In this document: positions 37,425 to 47,546 of the stretch, one piece after another
How the letters are laid out: every line of letters starts with the position of its first letter
Numbering within the stretch: the first letter of the stretch is position 1
From: an uncultured beta proteobacterium
GTDB lineage: Bacteria; Pseudomonadota; Gammaproteobacteria; Burkholderiales; Burkholderiaceae_C
Direction of reading: 5' to 3'
DNA: 64,000 nucleotides
Assembly (NCBI GenBank): GCA_903823025.1
Contig: CAIJRK010000031.1
Location: forward strand, 1-64,000
The notes under the pieces: generated by a model
What the model was told of the DNA's origin: nothing
The model's database searches: none
What the model saw: the letters and a program-made list of their open reading frames with translations, nothing else
Translations under genes and position numbers: made by a program

Positions 37425-38675
37425 TTACAACCACCATGCCCCCGCCGCGCCGGTCACCAACAGGACGCCGGAAATCGGCAGAATGAGGCGGCGCAACTCG
37501 GGCGAACCCAGGCCAATTGCCATGCCGCATTTGGTGAGGGTGTTGGCCATCACCGCGATGACGATGGCGCGTGCAGCGACAGGCAGGTTGGCCGCATCGC
37601 TTTGCGCCAGATTGGCCATGGCCAGCGTGATGGCGTCCACGTCCGTCAGGCCCGCTACAGCGGCGGCAATGTACACGCCCGCGTCCCCGAGGTAAACCTG
37701 CGCGGCCCGGGCGGCCAGCACCACTACGCCAAACAGCAGGCCAAATTTGATGGCCTGATCCAACGCAAAAGGATTGCTGCCTGATTTCACTTCGCCGCGC
37801 TGGCGGCGCTTGTTACGTTGCCACAGCCAATAGCACGCGCCCAGGTTAGCCACGCACAACAGACTGATGGGAAAGAGAATCTGGCGTCCCAAATCCCAGC
37901 TAATTAACGAACTCATGATGGCGACGCGAAAGAACATCACCGTCCACGCCAGCATGATGCCCAGCGCCAGTGCCGACGCATCTTCGCCCGTTTGCCGACT
38001 GCGCTGCGAGAACCCGAGCGTGACCGCTGTGCTGGAGGCCAGTCCGCCCAGCAAACCGGCAATGCCCACGCCGTGTTCGGCCCCCACAATTTTGATCAGC
38101 AAATAGCTGCTGAAATTCAGCGCCGAAATCAGCACCACCATCAGCCAGATTTTGTAGGGATTGATCACGTCCAGCGGCGCTGGCCCGTAGTTAACGTCGG
38201 GCACCAACGGCAAAATGATGAGCGTGACGATGCTGAATTTAAGGGTTGCCTCAACGTCGGTGGCGTCGATCCGGCTGGCGAGTTGGTGCAGCCAGTCTTT
38301 AAGTGCAAGCAACAAGGCCATTGCCACGGCAATCCAGCTGGCCAGCTGCAACTGGCCATACGCGCAGAGCAGGCCGAGTAGAAAAGCCAGCAACGCAGAC
38401 ACTTCGGTGGTGATGCCGGTGTCGCCGCGCTGCGCCGTCACCACATACATGCCGAGGATGAGCGCGGCAACGGCAAAAAACATCGCCATCGCCAGCCAGT
38501 TCAGTCCCAGGTTTTCACTCATATAGCCCGCCAGTGCGCCACTGAGAGAAATCAGCGCAAAGGTGCGCACGCCCGCGCCGCCGTCTTCAGCCTTGATGCG
38601 CTCGCGCTCCAGCCCCAGCAAGATGCCCAGGCCAATGGCCACGGCGAAACGAAGCGCTAGATGAGGGTCTTGCAT
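37425..38675 (-). CDS. MgtC/DUF4010-family membrane protein
   Basis: The 416-residue protein is membrane-embedded throughout. The N-terminal MgtC-like part has VAIGLGILLGLERERIKAED and VRTFALISLSGALAGY; the C-terminal DUF4010-like part has AEHGVGIAGLLGGLASSTAV and ALGIMLAWTVMFFRVAIM. The function is unknown, although MgtC relatives affect magnesium stress and ATP synthase. It stands alone. Confidence 0.8.
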   Translation of the reverse strand: MQDPHLALRFAVAIGLGILLGLERERIKAEDGGAGVRTFALISLSGALAGYMSENLGLNWLAMAMFFAVAALILGMYVVTAQRGDTGITTEVSALLAFLLGLLCAYGQLQLASWIAVAMALLLALKDWLHQLASRIDATDVEATLKFSIVTLIILPLVPDVNYGPAPLDVINPYKIWLMVVLISALNFSSYLLIKIVGAEHGVGIAGLLGGLASSTAVTLGFSQRSRQTGEDASALALGIMLAWTVMFFRVAIMSSLISWDLGRQILFPISLLCVANLGACYWLWQRNKRRQRGEVKSGSNPFALDQAIKFGLLFGVVVLAARAAQVYLGDAGVYIAAAVAGLTDVDAITLAMANLAQSDAANLPVAARAIVIAVMANTLTKCGMAIGLGSPELRRLILPISGVLLVTGAAGAWWL

Positions 38676-38799
38676 GAGAGTTTTCTGGTGGTTGGGGTGG
38701 GTGAGGTTGGGGTTATAGGGGCGAAAGGATTTAAAGTGAGGATGGGTTGGGTTCAGTCTTTGGCCAGCCCGTTTTTTTCAATGTTCTTTATCCGCCACC

Positions 38800-39702
38800 A
38801 TGCCCCAGTTTAAGCAACTCAAATTTAACGCTGATGCGCCTTTGGGCGAGGCCGTCCCCTTCAAAGGCGTGATCTTGTGCGCCGATGACTTTGCCGTGAA
38901 CACCAGCGCGTCGTTGGGCATTGTCAAACTGGCGCAATTGGGGCGGCTCAGTGCAACCAGCGCCATGGTGTTGTCACCACGCTGGGCGCAGGACGCGGCG
39001 CTGTTGCAAGACCTGCGGGGCCGCATCGACGTGGGCTTGCATCTGGACTGGACCAGTGACTTTGCACTCGCCGCCGGGCACGGTTTGTCGTTGAGGGCGG
39101 CCATGGTCAAGGCCGTGTTGGGCGGTTTTGACCGCCGGGCGACAGTGCGCCGCGAGACCCGGGCGGTGATTGAACGTCAGCTGGATGCGTTTGAGGCACA
39201 GTGGAAAGCACCGCCCGATTATGTGGACGGTCACCAGCATGTGCAGCAGTTTGCCGGTATCCGTGAGGCGCTGGTGCAGGCGCTGGTCAACCGTTATGGC
39301 GCGCGCCCCGCTGAAAAACCTTATTTACGCTTGTCACGCGCCCCGTCGGGTTTTCCTGATCTGAAAAGCCGGGTGATTGCCGCCATGGGCGCGGCAGCAC
39401 TTGAAAAGCAGGCCCGCCACGCCGGTTTTGCTTGTGCGAGGGCCTTGTCCGGCATCTACGATTTTTCAGGAAGTCAGGCGCGTTACGCCCGGTTGATGGC
39501 GGACTGGCTGCACGACATCCCGCCAGGCAGCATCCTCATGTGTCATCCGGCGCAGGCGGCCGAGCCGGACGATGTGATCGGCATTGCCCGTGCCCAAGAG
39601 TTCAACTACCTGAGCAGCGCCGACTTTTCGGACGCGTTAACCCAGGCACAGGTGCAACTCGTTCGAGGCCACGCGGTGCTGGACGCTGTGAGCGCCCCTT
39701 AA
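38800..39702 (+). CDS. ChbG/HpnK-family carbohydrate deacetylase (YdjC-like)
   Basis: The 300-residue protein has the metal-binding motifs of YdjC-type deacetylases: CADDFAVNTSASLGI near 26, DVGLHLDWTS near 75 and VDGHQHVQQF near 142, with a late CHP histidine in ILMCHPAQA. Members remove acetyl groups from N-acetyl sugars or hopanoid-linked sugars. The next genes are a lipid-linked glycosyltransferase, a flippase-like GtrA and a GT2 enzyme, so an envelope glycolipid pathway is likely. Confidence 0.85.
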   Translation: MPQFKQLKFNADAPLGEAVPFKGVILCADDFAVNTSASLGIVKLAQLGRLSATSAMVLSPRWAQDAALLQDLRGRIDVGLHLDWTSDFALAAGHGLSLRAAMVKAVLGGFDRRATVRRETRAVIERQLDAFEAQWKAPPDYVDGHQHVQQFAGIREALVQALVNRYGARPAEKPYLRLSRAPSGFPDLKSRVIAAMGAAALEKQARHAGFACARALSGIYDFSGSQARYARLMADWLHDIPPGSILMCHPAQAAEPDDVIGIARAQEFNYLSSADFSDALTQAQVQLVRGHAVLDAVSAP

Positions 39703-39725
39703 TTTGGCTTGGCTAGAATTTGCCG

Positions 39726-41294
39726 GTGAAAAAAAACCTAACTGAACGCCAAAAATCCTGGCTCCTGCTGGCCGCCCTCTGGCTGGCCCTTTTAATCATG
39801 GCGATGCTGCGGCCTCTGGCCGTGCCCGACGAAGGCCGCTACGGTGAGGTGGGCCGCTGGATGCTGATCAGTGGCGACTGGCTGACGCCGCGCCTGAACG
39901 GCATTCCCTTTTTCCACAAACCGCCGCTTCTTTATTGGTTGTCCGCTATCTCGATGTCTATTTTTGGCGTCAACGAGTTGGCCCTGCGACTGATTCCCGC
40001 GCTGCACGTCGGCTTGATGCTGGTGGTGTTGTACCTGTCAGCGCGAATCATCACGACAGAACAAATCGCCCGTCGCGCTGCCCTGATGTTGGGCACGGGG
40101 CTTGTTTTTTTTGTAGGTGGCCAGTACATCAATCACGACATGGCGGTGGCGACCTGGATTGGCGTGGCGATCTGGTGCTTTGCGTTTTCATTCATGGCCG
40201 GTGACAAACCCGACGCCACGCTGGCCCGTCTCGGCTTTGTCGCCTGCGCGCTAGGTATGCTCAGTAAAGGCTTGATTGGCCTTGCCTTGCCGGGCCTGGT
40301 CATTTTTATCTGGCTGATCTGGACGCACCAGTTCAAAAAACTCCGGTATTTGCCGTGGTTCAGCGGCTTGGCGCTTTTTGCGTTGATTGCCTTGCCGTGG
40401 TTTGTCATGGCGCAGCAAAAGTACCCTGCGTTTTTTGATTACATGTTCATTGGTCAACAGCTCGACCGCTTCACAGCCCGCACTTTTAACAACGCCCGGC
40501 CTTGGTGGTTTTATCTGATGTCGCTGGTGCTGCTGTTTTTTCCGTGGGTCTTTTTTGCCTTGGCCGAAGTGCGCAAAAAGGCGCGTCAAGCGGGCAGCGA
40601 GGTCGTGCCTATCGCCAGAGCCTGGTGGCTTTTGTGCTGGATTTGGGTGGGGGCCATTCTGGCGTTCTTCTCCATTCCGACTTCCAAACTGGTGGGTTAC
40701 GTGATGCCGGTGATGCCTGCGTTGGCGCTGCTGGCGGCGTTGGGTTGGGAGCGCACCATGGCGCACCGCCCGCGTGCGCGTCAGATTTTTGCCGCGCTGT
40801 GTTTTGTCAATATCGTCGGTGCCCTGATTTTGGTGCTGCTGGTGGGCGGTGTCACGCGCACCGGGCGTTCGCAAGACGTGGCGCAAGTGCTGGCCTGTGC
40901 GTCCCGACCCACGGACACGGTGTACCTGTCGGGCGCTTTTCCTTACGATTTGCCTTTTTATGCGCAAACCAGCAAGCCGTTGGTGGTGCTGGAGGATTGG
41001 CCGGAACTGCGTCAGAAGACGGGTGATGGCTGGCAGCGCGAGTTGTTCTCCGGCGCTGATTTTGATGAAGAAGCGGGCCGGGTGCTGCAGTCGCCCGACG
41101 TGCTGGTCAAGGCGGGCATGCAGCCTAACAACTGGCTGGTCATCCGAAAAAGCAACACCATGGCCGAGGGTTTAACGGGCTGGCAGCTTTTTTACCAAGG
41201 CGCGGGTTGGCAGATGTACCAATCCGGCCATCCTTTAGCGGTGGAAGGCCCAGTGCCGACTGAGCCAAAAGGTTTGCCCGGCTGCAAACACTAA
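39726..41294 (+). CDS. ArnT-like glycosyltransferase family 39 protein
   Basis: The protein of about 522 residues has a dozen membrane segments. PDEGRYGEVGRWMLISGDWL, the acidic catalytic loop, and FFHKPPLLYWLSA are typical of ArnT/PMT-family lipid-linked sugar transferases, which move a sugar from undecaprenyl phosphate to lipid A or another acceptor. A GTG at 39726 or a TTG at 39720 may start it; neither has a clear Shine-Dalgarno. Its final 60 bases overlap the convergent GtrA-like gene. The nearby GT2 enzyme could make the donor. Confidence 0.85.
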   Translation: MKKNLTERQKSWLLLAALWLALLIMAMLRPLAVPDEGRYGEVGRWMLISGDWLTPRLNGIPFFHKPPLLYWLSAISMSIFGVNELALRLIPALHVGLMLVVLYLSARIITTEQIARRAALMLGTGLVFFVGGQYINHDMAVATWIGVAIWCFAFSFMAGDKPDATLARLGFVACALGMLSKGLIGLALPGLVIFIWLIWTHQFKKLRYLPWFSGLALFALIALPWFVMAQQKYPAFFDYMFIGQQLDRFTARTFNNARPWWFYLMSLVLLFFPWVFFALAEVRKKARQAGSEVVPIARAWWLLCWIWVGAILAFFSIPTSKLVGYVMPVMPALALLAALGWERTMAHRPRARQIFAALCFVNIVGALILVLLVGGVTRTGRSQDVAQVLACASRPTDTVYLSGAFPYDLPFYAQTSKPLVVLEDWPELRQKTGDGWQRELFSGADFDEEAGRVLQSPDVLVKAGMQPNNWLVIRKSNTMAEGLTGWQLFYQGAGWQMYQSGHPLAVEGPVPTEPKGLPGCKH

Positions 41295-41603
41295 GGCGGC
41301 CAACAAGGCCAGCAGCGCGGGCAGGCCCAGCCCGCGCAACAGCAGCATAAAGATGAGTTCGTTGCTGGCAAATCCGGCCAGCGCGGTGATGGCAAAGCGG
41401 CCCAGACTGGTGCCCACGCTGGTGGCGGCGTCCTTGAAACTCAGCAACCGGTGTCCGGCAAAGCTCACCCCAAAGGCGATACAAAAGCCCAGGGCGTTAG
41501 CCAGTTCGGGCAACATCCGGGTGTGCGTTAGCGCAAACACGCCCAAATGCGTGAGCGCCGCAGTGCCGCCTACCGCCAAAAACCAGAATGTTGAGACACT
41601 CAC
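41235..41603 (-). CDS. GtrA-family membrane protein
   Basis: The 122-residue protein has four membrane segments. FLAVGGTAALTHLGVFAL, ANALGFCIAFGVSFAGHRLL and FAITALAGFASNELIFMLLL match the GtrA/flippase family that moves undecaprenyl-phosphate sugars across the membrane. Its ATG overlaps the stop of the GT2 gene as ATGA. The 3' end overlaps the ArnT-like gene by 60 bases on the other strand. Confidence 0.88.
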   Translation of the reverse strand: MSVSTFWFLAVGGTAALTHLGVFALTHTRMLPELANALGFCIAFGVSFAGHRLLSFKDAATSVGTSLGRFAITALAGFASNELIFMLLLRGLGLPALLALLAALVFAAGQTFWLSRHWAFHR

Positions 41604-42616
41604 AGCAGGGACGCGACTTGTTGCGACAAAGGCAACTCAGTGCCCGCAGGCAACTCCGGGGCCGCCAGTCCGGCGCCAGCGCGCTGGCTGATGAGGTAGG
41701 CCGGGCGTTGCTTGACCTCCTCGTAAATACGCCCTACATATTCAGCCAGAATGCCGATGGAGAGCAGTTGAATGCCGCTGAAAAACATTAGGCCCACCAC
41801 AATCGTGGCGTAACCGGGCACGTCAATGCCTTTAAACCAATACTCCCCTACGACCCAACTGCCATAGCCCAACGCCAGCGTCGCCAGCATCAGTCCGACC
41901 AGTGCCAAGGCCCGCAAAGGGGCAATCGAAAACGCCAACATGCCGGTTAACGCCAGCGACAGGGCACCGCGCAGTCCGAAATGGCTTTTGCCATCTGCAC
42001 GCGGCAACGGCTGATAGTCGATGGCGGTGCTGTTAAAGCCGACCCAGGCGTACAAGCCTTTCATGAAGCGGTTGCGCTCGGGCAGACGTTTCAACGCGTC
42101 CACCACTTTGCGATCCATCAGCCGGAAATCGCCCGCGTTGGCCGGAATCTTGACCCGGTTGCCAAAGTTGATCAGTTTATAAAAAAGTCCGGTCAGACTG
42201 ACTTGCAGCCCCGATTGGTCGTCTCTGGACTGGCGCACGGCATACACCACATCCGCCCCGTCGCGCCACTTTTGCAGCATCTCGGGCAGCAGCGCAACAG
42301 GATGCTGACCGTCGGCATCCATCAACACCACCACGTCACCACGCGCGGCATCAATCCCGGCGGTGAGCGCGGGTTCTTTGCCAAAATTGCGCGACAAGTT
42401 GATGTAAACCACCTCGCGGTGCGCCGCGCACAGCGTCTGCATCACCTGCGCGGTGTCGTCCCGGCTGCCGTCATCGACCACGATCAGTTCGACGCGATCA
42501 CTCAACTGGGCGAGAGTTTTCAAAATATGGGGCACGGTGGTGACCAGGTTGCGCGCTTCGTTGAAGGCGGGCATCACACAGGAGAAGGAGGGGGACTGAG
42601 TAGTTCGGGGCATCAT
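41600..42616 (-). CDS. GT2-family glycosyltransferase (DPM1/ArnC-like)
   Basis: The 338-residue protein has a cytoplasmic GT-A domain with PAFNEARNLVTTV, ELIVVDDGSRDDTAQVM and the metal-binding DADGQHP, followed by two C-terminal membrane helices (about 225-300) as in GtrB and ArnC. It attaches a sugar to undecaprenyl phosphate at the membrane. I chose the ATG at 42616. It is coupled to GtrA downstream. Confidence 0.9.
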   Translation of the reverse strand: MMPRTTQSPSFSCVMPAFNEARNLVTTVPHILKTLAQLSDRVELIVVDDGSRDDTAQVMQTLCAAHREVVYINLSRNFGKEPALTAGIDAARGDVVVLMDADGQHPVALLPEMLQKWRDGADVVYAVRQSRDDQSGLQVSLTGLFYKLINFGNRVKIPANAGDFRLMDRKVVDALKRLPERNRFMKGLYAWVGFNSTAIDYQPLPRADGKSHFGLRGALSLALTGMLAFSIAPLRALALVGLMLATLALGYGSWVVGEYWFKGIDVPGYATIVVGLMFFSGIQLLSIGILAEYVGRIYEEVKQRPAYLISQRAGAGLAAPELPAGTELPLSQQVASLL

Positions 42617-42748
42617 GGTTGCATCATGCCAAAAGAAAACCCGCTCTGGCAAATCCGACGGGGTTTTTCTGACGGGCTGGCGAGTTGTCTGGATGAGGCT
42701 TGAGCGGCGCTCAACCAAGCGGCTCCAGCATCCCCTTAAAATCAAATC

Positions 42749-44458
42749 ATGCTATCTGTAAAAATTGAACTACTCGACGCCTTGGCGCAAGCCTTGGAAA
42801 AACTTGTCCCCGGCGCGGGGGCTAAAGCTGCTTTTGAATCGCCCAAAGTGGCCGCGCATGGCGATTTAGCCACCACGGCGGCCATGCAATTGGCCAAGCC
42901 GCTCAAACTCAATCCGCGCCAACTGGCTGAAAACCTGCGTACGGCGTTGCTGGCAGCTCCCCCTTTTCAGGCGTGGGTTGAATCGGTTGACATTGCGGGT
43001 CCCGGTTTTATCAACATCAAACTCAAGCCCGAGGCCAAGCAGCAAATTGTGCGTGAAGTGTTGGCGCAAGCAGCCTCGTTTGGTTGCCAACCCGCAACGG
43101 AGCGCAAGATGCTGGTGGAGTTTGTGTCGGCCAATCCGACTGGCCCGCTGCACGTCGGCCACGGTCGGCAAGCCGCTTTGGGCGACGCCATTTGCAACCT
43201 GTTCCAAACCCAGGGCTGGTCGGTGTACCGCGAGTTTTATTACAACGACGCCGGTGTGCAAATCGGCACGCTTGCCACCAGCACCCAGTTGCGCGCCCAA
43301 GGCTTCAAGCCAGGCGACGATTGCTGGCCGACAGACCCCGACAACCCCGCCAGCAAAGGCTTCTACAACGGTGACTACATTGCCGACATTGCCGCTGATT
43401 TTTTGGCTAAAAAGACGGTCCGCTCTGACGACCGCGAATACACCGCATCGGGCGACGTGGACGCGCTCGACGACATTCGCCTGTTTGCCGTGGCCTATTT
43501 GCGCCACGAACAAGACCTGGACTTGAAGGCGTTTGCCGTCCAGTTTGACAACTACTATCTGGAATCCAGCCTGTACCTCAGCGGCAAAGTGGATGCGGCG
43601 GTGAAGAAGCTGCAAGACGCAGGCAAAACCTACGCGCTGGATGGCGCACTGTGGCTCAAATCCACCGACTATGGCGACGACAAAGACCGCGTCATGCGCA
43701 AAGGCGACGGCACTTACACCTACTTTGTGCCCGATGTGGCCTACCACATCACCAAATGGGAGCGCGGCTTTGAGAAGGTCATCAACATTCAGGGCACGGA
43801 TCACCACGGCACCATCGCCCGTGTGCGCGCTGGCTTGCAAGCCGCTGATGTCGGTATTCCCCAAGGCTTTCCCGACTACGTGTTGCACACGATGGTGCGC
43901 GTCGTCAAGGGCGGTGAAGAGGTCAAAATTTCCAAGCGCGCGGGCAGTTACGTCACGCTGCGCGATTTGATCGAGTGGACCAGCAAAGACGCCGTGCGCT
44001 TCTTTTTGCTCAGTCGCAAGCCCGACACCGAATACACCTTCGATGTGGACTTGGCGGTGGCCAAAAACAACGACAACCCGGTGTATTACGTGCAATACGC
44101 GCACGCCCGCATCTGCTCGGTGCTGGCGGCGTGGCGCGAGAAGGACAGTGGCGATATCGCCACGCTTAAAGACGTGGACTTGACGCCTTTGCAAAGCCCA
44201 CAAGCTTTGGCGTTGATGCTGTTGCTGGCCAAATACCCCGACATGCTGACCGCCGCTGCGGTGGATTTTGCCCCGCACGATGTGACCTTTTATCTGCGTG
44301 AACTGGCCGCCTGTTACCACAGCTATTACGATGCCGAGCGCATTCTGGTGGACGATGAAACCGTCAAACGTGCCCGTTTGGCATTGGTCGCCGCGACGGC
44401 GCAGGTATTGCACAATGGACTCGCGGTGTTGGGCGTGAGTGCCCCGCAAAAAATGTAA
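42749..44458 (+). CDS. argS: Arginyl-tRNA synthetase
   Basis: The 569-residue class I synthetase charges tRNA-Arg. The N-terminal add-1 domain is residues 1-110; [20 protein letters not shown] at about 128 holds the HIGH-like HVGHG; the KMSK-like loop is [12 protein letters not shown]; the anticodon-binding C-terminal domain ends in [12 protein letters not shown]. Length and motifs are normal. It is divergent from the GT2 gene. Confidence 0.97.
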   Translation: MLSVKIELLDALAQALEKLVPGAGAKAAFESPKVAAHGDLATTAAMQLAKPLKLNPRQLAENLRTALLAAPPFQAWVESVDIAGPGFINIKLKPEAKQQIVREVLAQAASFGCQPATERKMLVEFVSANPTGPLHVGHGRQAALGDAICNLFQTQGWSVYREFYYNDAGVQIGTLATSTQLRAQGFKPGDDCWPTDPDNPASKGFYNGDYIADIAADFLAKKTVRSDDREYTASGDVDALDDIRLFAVAYLRHEQDLDLKAFAVQFDNYYLESSLYLSGKVDAAVKKLQDAGKTYALDGALWLKSTDYGDDKDRVMRKGDGTYTYFVPDVAYHITKWERGFEKVINIQGTDHHGTIARVRAGLQAADVGIPQGFPDYVLHTMVRVVKGGEEVKISKRAGSYVTLRDLIEWTSKDAVRFFLLSRKPDTEYTFDVDLAVAKNNDNPVYYVQYAHARICSVLAAWREKDSGDIATLKDVDLTPLQSPQALALMLLLAKYPDMLTAAAVDFAPHDVTFYLRELAACYHSYYDAERILVDDETVKRARLALVAATAQVLHNGLAVLGVSAPQKM

Positions 44459-44485
44459 TCAAGCTTGAAAGACTGAGGGTAGGGT

Positions 44486-45196
44486 ATGAAAAAGCAACGT
44501 GGTGGAACCATTCTGGGTGTCATTATTGGCGTGGTAGCCGGTCTCGGTGTCGCACTGTTGGTGGCGGTTTATGTCACCAAAGTGCCGGTTCCGTTTTTCA
44601 ATAAAGGGCAGACACGCAGTGCAGATCAAGATGCCGCAGAAGCCCAAAAGAACAAAGACTGGGATCCCAACTCGCCTTTGTATGGCAAAAATCCGGTGCG
44701 CCCTGCGTCACCTGTATTGCCAGAAGACGCCCCGACAGCGACTGATGGCTCAGCAACGCCTGAGCCAACGTCGGCCCCTGTCCTTGAACCGGCCCCGCCC
44801 GCGACTGTTGCGCCACCGGCGCCCCGTGTGACCAGAGACACGGGCGTTGCCTCAGTTCAGGCGCCTTCACCAGCGTCAAGAGGCGAGACCAAACCGGCGG
44901 TGTCGGCTGATCCGCTGGGTGACCTGGCTAAAGCACGCACGGAGAGCAACTCGGCAGACCCGTTTATCTATTTTGTGCAAGTGGGCGCCTATCGCTCGCT
45001 GGATGACGCCGAGAGTCAGCGGGCCAGATTGTCCCTGAGTGGCGTGCAAGCCAAAGTGACGGGTGCGGGCGACTCGGAGCGTTCCGTGTACCGGGTGCGC
45101 GTTGGCCCTTTTGCGCAAAAAGAGGAGGCTGAAAAAACTCGTGAAAGACTGAACGCCACCGGCATGGCAACCGCCTTGGTGCGGGTGCAGCGTTAA
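44486..45196 (+). CDS. SPOR-domain protein (FtsN-like)
   Basis: The 236-residue protein has one N-terminal membrane helix (TILGVIIGVVAGLGVALLV), a proline/alanine-rich linker to about residue 150 and a C-terminal SPOR domain (FIYFVQVGAYRSLDDAESQ, then VYRVRVGPFAQKEEAEKTRE). SPOR domains bind denuded peptidoglycan at the septum. It lies 28 bases after argS and precedes dsbA, a common Burkholderiales order. Confidence 0.88.
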   Translation: MKKQRGGTILGVIIGVVAGLGVALLVAVYVTKVPVPFFNKGQTRSADQDAAEAQKNKDWDPNSPLYGKNPVRPASPVLPEDAPTATDGSATPEPTSAPVLEPAPPATVAPPAPRVTRDTGVASVQAPSPASRGETKPAVSADPLGDLAKARTESNSADPFIYFVQVGAYRSLDDAESQRARLSLSGVQAKVTGAGDSERSVYRVRVGPFAQKEEAEKTRERLNATGMATALVRVQR

Positions 45197-45260
45197 GGCA
45201 CCGTGGCTGAACTTTTCAGGGTGGGCCGGGTCGGACTTTTTTTAACTGGAGTGTTTGTAC

Positions 45261-45908
45261 ATGAAGCGTCGTAATTTTTCTCTGGCCTGTAGCGCGATAG
45301 CCGGTGCCTCCCTGATTCAAAATCCAGCGTGGGCGCAGACCAAACCCTTTGAAGCCGGAACTGACTATCTGGTGCTCGACACGCGCGCACCCGTTGAAGC
45401 CGTTGCCGGAAAAATTGAAGTGGTCGAGTTTTTTTGGTACAGCTGCCCGCATTGCCATGTGTTTGAGCCTGCCTTTCAAGCCTGGACTCAGCGCGCGGGC
45501 GCCGACATTGTGGTGCGGCGCGTGCCCGTGGCTTTCCGGGATGATTTTGTGCCACAACAGCGCCTCTATTACGCCTTGGAGGCCATGGATTTGGTGGACA
45601 AGCTGCACGCCAAAGTGTTTGCCGCCATTCATACGGAAAAGCAAGACCTGAGTCGGCCTGAGTCGATTGCGGATTGGGTGGCGAAGCAAGGCGTTGATAA
45701 AGCCAAATTTTTGACGCATTTCAACTCCTTCTCGGTGTCAACCAAGGCGACCCGAGGCACGCAATTGCAAAACACCTACAAAGTAGAGGGTGTTCCCTCG
45801 CTGGGCGTGGCGGGTCGTTTTTACACAGACGGCACATTAGCCAAAAACCTCAATCGGGCGCTCCAGGTTGTTGATTCACTGGCTGCCGGTATCCGCAGCG
45901 GACGTTAA
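45261..45908 (+). CDS. dsbA: Thiol:disulfide interchange protein DsbA
   Basis: The 215-residue periplasmic oxidase introduces disulfides. A signal peptide covers the first 26 residues (ends AWAQ), the active site is SCPHC with Cys62 and Cys65, and the cis-proline loop is VEGVPSLGV. ATG 45261 was chosen; TGGAG lies ten bases upstream. It is followed by a terminator. Confidence 0.93.
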   Translation: MKRRNFSLACSAIAGASLIQNPAWAQTKPFEAGTDYLVLDTRAPVEAVAGKIEVVEFFWYSCPHCHVFEPAFQAWTQRAGADIVVRRVPVAFRDDFVPQQRLYYALEAMDLVDKLHAKVFAAIHTEKQDLSRPESIADWVAKQGVDKAKFLTHFNSFSVSTKATRGTQLQNTYKVEGVPSLGVAGRFYTDGTLAKNLNRALQVVDSLAAGIRSGR

Positions 45909-45924
45909 AGCTTCTCGCACGTTG

Positions 45925-45955
45925 TAACCCGGTTTCAGGTTGTTACCGGGTTATT
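45925..45955 (+). terminator. Terminator after dsbA
   Basis: AACCCGGT (45926-45933) pairs with ACCGGGTT (45945-45952) with an eleven-base loop, then ATTTT. It lies 17 bases after the dsbA stop. Confidence 0.75.
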
Positions 45956-46064
45956 TTCGTGGGATAGACAGGTGATGTGCTGGTTTTGTGATGAAGCCGT
46001 GATAACGACTTGCCGCGTGTCGTTACAATCAAAAGCAAATTTTTACAGCAAGATTCATGCCTCT

Positions 46065-46712
46065 ATGACGTCATCATTTTTACCTTTGTTTTTAAGCGTG
46101 CTGTTGGCCTTGTCGGGGGGCGCCGCCCATGCCGACAAGTCCGACCGCAATCAGCCCATGAATGTGGCGTCTGATGCGTTGCGTTACGACGATATCAATC
46201 AAACCAGCGTCTTTACAGGGCAGGTGGTCTTGACCAAAGGCACCATCCTCATTCGGGGCGCCAAACTTGAGGTGCGCCAGGACCCGCAGGGCAACCAGTT
46301 TGGCGTAGTGACTGCTGAGCCGGGCAAGCGGGCGTTTTTCAAACAAAAACGCGAAGGTCTGGACGAGTTCATTGAAGGCGAAGGCGAGACGATTGAATAC
46401 AACAGTCAAGCCGATACCGTCAAATTCATCGGGCAGGCGCAACTGCGCCGCTATCGGGGCGCCACACTCAACGACGAGTTCACGGGCGCCATCATTGTTT
46501 ACAACAACACCAGCGAGGTGTTTACCGTTGACAGGGAGCGGGTCAAAGGTGGCTCGGGCGTACCGGGCGGACGGGTTCGGGCCATGTTGACGCCGTCACC
46601 CGACAACACCGCCGCGCCCAATAGCGCCCCCAATGCCGTCAGCAACAAGGCGCGTGACACTACCGCGCCCGCCCTTCGATCCACCCCCGCTTTGGGAGGC
46701 GACAACAAGTGA
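46065..46712 (+). CDS. lptA: Lipopolysaccharide transport periplasmic protein LptA
   Basis: The 215-residue protein has a signal peptide ending AAHA (about residue 23) and the OstA-type beta-jellyroll (MNVASDALRYDDINQTSVFT, GTILIRGAKLEVRQDPQG, FIEGEGETIEYNS). It bridges the periplasm in LPS export. The C-terminal 40 residues are a low-complexity proline/serine/alanine tail. lptC, often upstream of lptA, is absent here. The lptB start overlaps its stop. Confidence 0.9.
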   Translation: MTSSFLPLFLSVLLALSGGAAHADKSDRNQPMNVASDALRYDDINQTSVFTGQVVLTKGTILIRGAKLEVRQDPQGNQFGVVTAEPGKRAFFKQKREGLDEFIEGEGETIEYNSQADTVKFIGQAQLRRYRGATLNDEFTGAIIVYNNTSEVFTVDRERVKGGSGVPGGRVRAMLTPSPDNTAAPNSAPNAVSNKARDTTAPALRSTPALGGDNK

Positions 46713-47506
46713 TGCAAAACGGGGCAACCCCAGTCATGCGCTCAAGAGCGGAGGCCGTGGCGGGCGAAAGTCGGCTGGAGGTCAGTCACCTGCAAAAGTT
46801 TTATGGCAGCCGCAAGGTCGTCAAAGATGTGTCGCTGATGGTGCGCAAAGGCGAAGTGGTGGGCCTGCTTGGCCCCAACGGTGCCGGTAAAACGACCTCG
46901 TTTTATATGATTGTGGGTTTGGTTCACGCCAGCGCCGGTGACATCACGATTGATGATCAATCGGTGGCGCACTTGCCTATTCACCGACGCGCCCGATTGG
47001 GTCTGAGTTATTTGCCGCAAGAAGCCTCTATCTTTCGCAAACTCAACGTCGAAGACAACGTGCGCGCCGTGCTGGAACTACAACTCGACGAGCGCGGCAA
47101 ATCGTTGCCCAAGGCCGACCTTGAAAAACGCTTGACGGGTTTGTTGCAAGACCTGCGGGTCGAACATTTGCGGCTGACACCGGCCACAGCCTTGTCGGGC
47201 GGCGAGCGGCGTCGGGTTGAAATTGCGCGCGCGCTGGCGACCCAGCCCCGTTTTATTTTGCTCGATGAGCCTTTTGCCGGCATCGACCCGATTGCCGTCA
47301 TCGAGATTCAGCGCATCATCAGTTTTCTTAAAAGTCGTGGTATCGGGGTGCTGATTACCGACCACAATGTGCGTGAAACTTTGGGTATTTGCGACCACGC
47401 CTACATCATCAGTGATGGCACGGTGCTGGCCCAAGGCACCCCATCCGAGATCGTCGATGACCCTGAGGTGCGTCGCGTTTATCTGGGTGAACACTTCAGA
47501 ATGTAA
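46712..47506 (+). CDS. lptB: LPS export ABC transporter ATPase LptB
   Basis: The 264-residue ATPase powers LPS extraction with LptFGC. Walker A is GPNGAGKTTSFYM, signature LSGGERRRVEIARAL, Walker B ILLDEPFAGIDP and the H-loop is LITDHNVRETLGIC. An N-terminal extension of about 20 residues precedes the domain. ATG 46712 overlaps the lptA stop; the preceding GTG at 46709 is also in frame. Confidence 0.95.
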   Translation: MQNGATPVMRSRAEAVAGESRLEVSHLQKFYGSRKVVKDVSLMVRKGEVVGLLGPNGAGKTTSFYMIVGLVHASAGDITIDDQSVAHLPIHRRARLGLSYLPQEASIFRKLNVEDNVRAVLELQLDERGKSLPKADLEKRLTGLLQDLRVEHLRLTPATALSGGERRRVEIARALATQPRFILLDEPFAGIDPIAVIEIQRIISFLKSRGIGVLITDHNVRETLGICDHAYIISDGTVLAQGTPSEIVDDPEVRRVYLGEHFRM

Positions 47507-47546
47507 ACAATGACGATTCATTTAATCGTTACAGCGGAGGCTTAAT

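Noticed and set aside
42866-44449. 527-codon open frame on the minus strand across argS
   Set aside because: It is the antisense shadow of argS, a gene with all synthetase motifs. The translation is rich in His, Gln, Arg and Val without domain resemblance.
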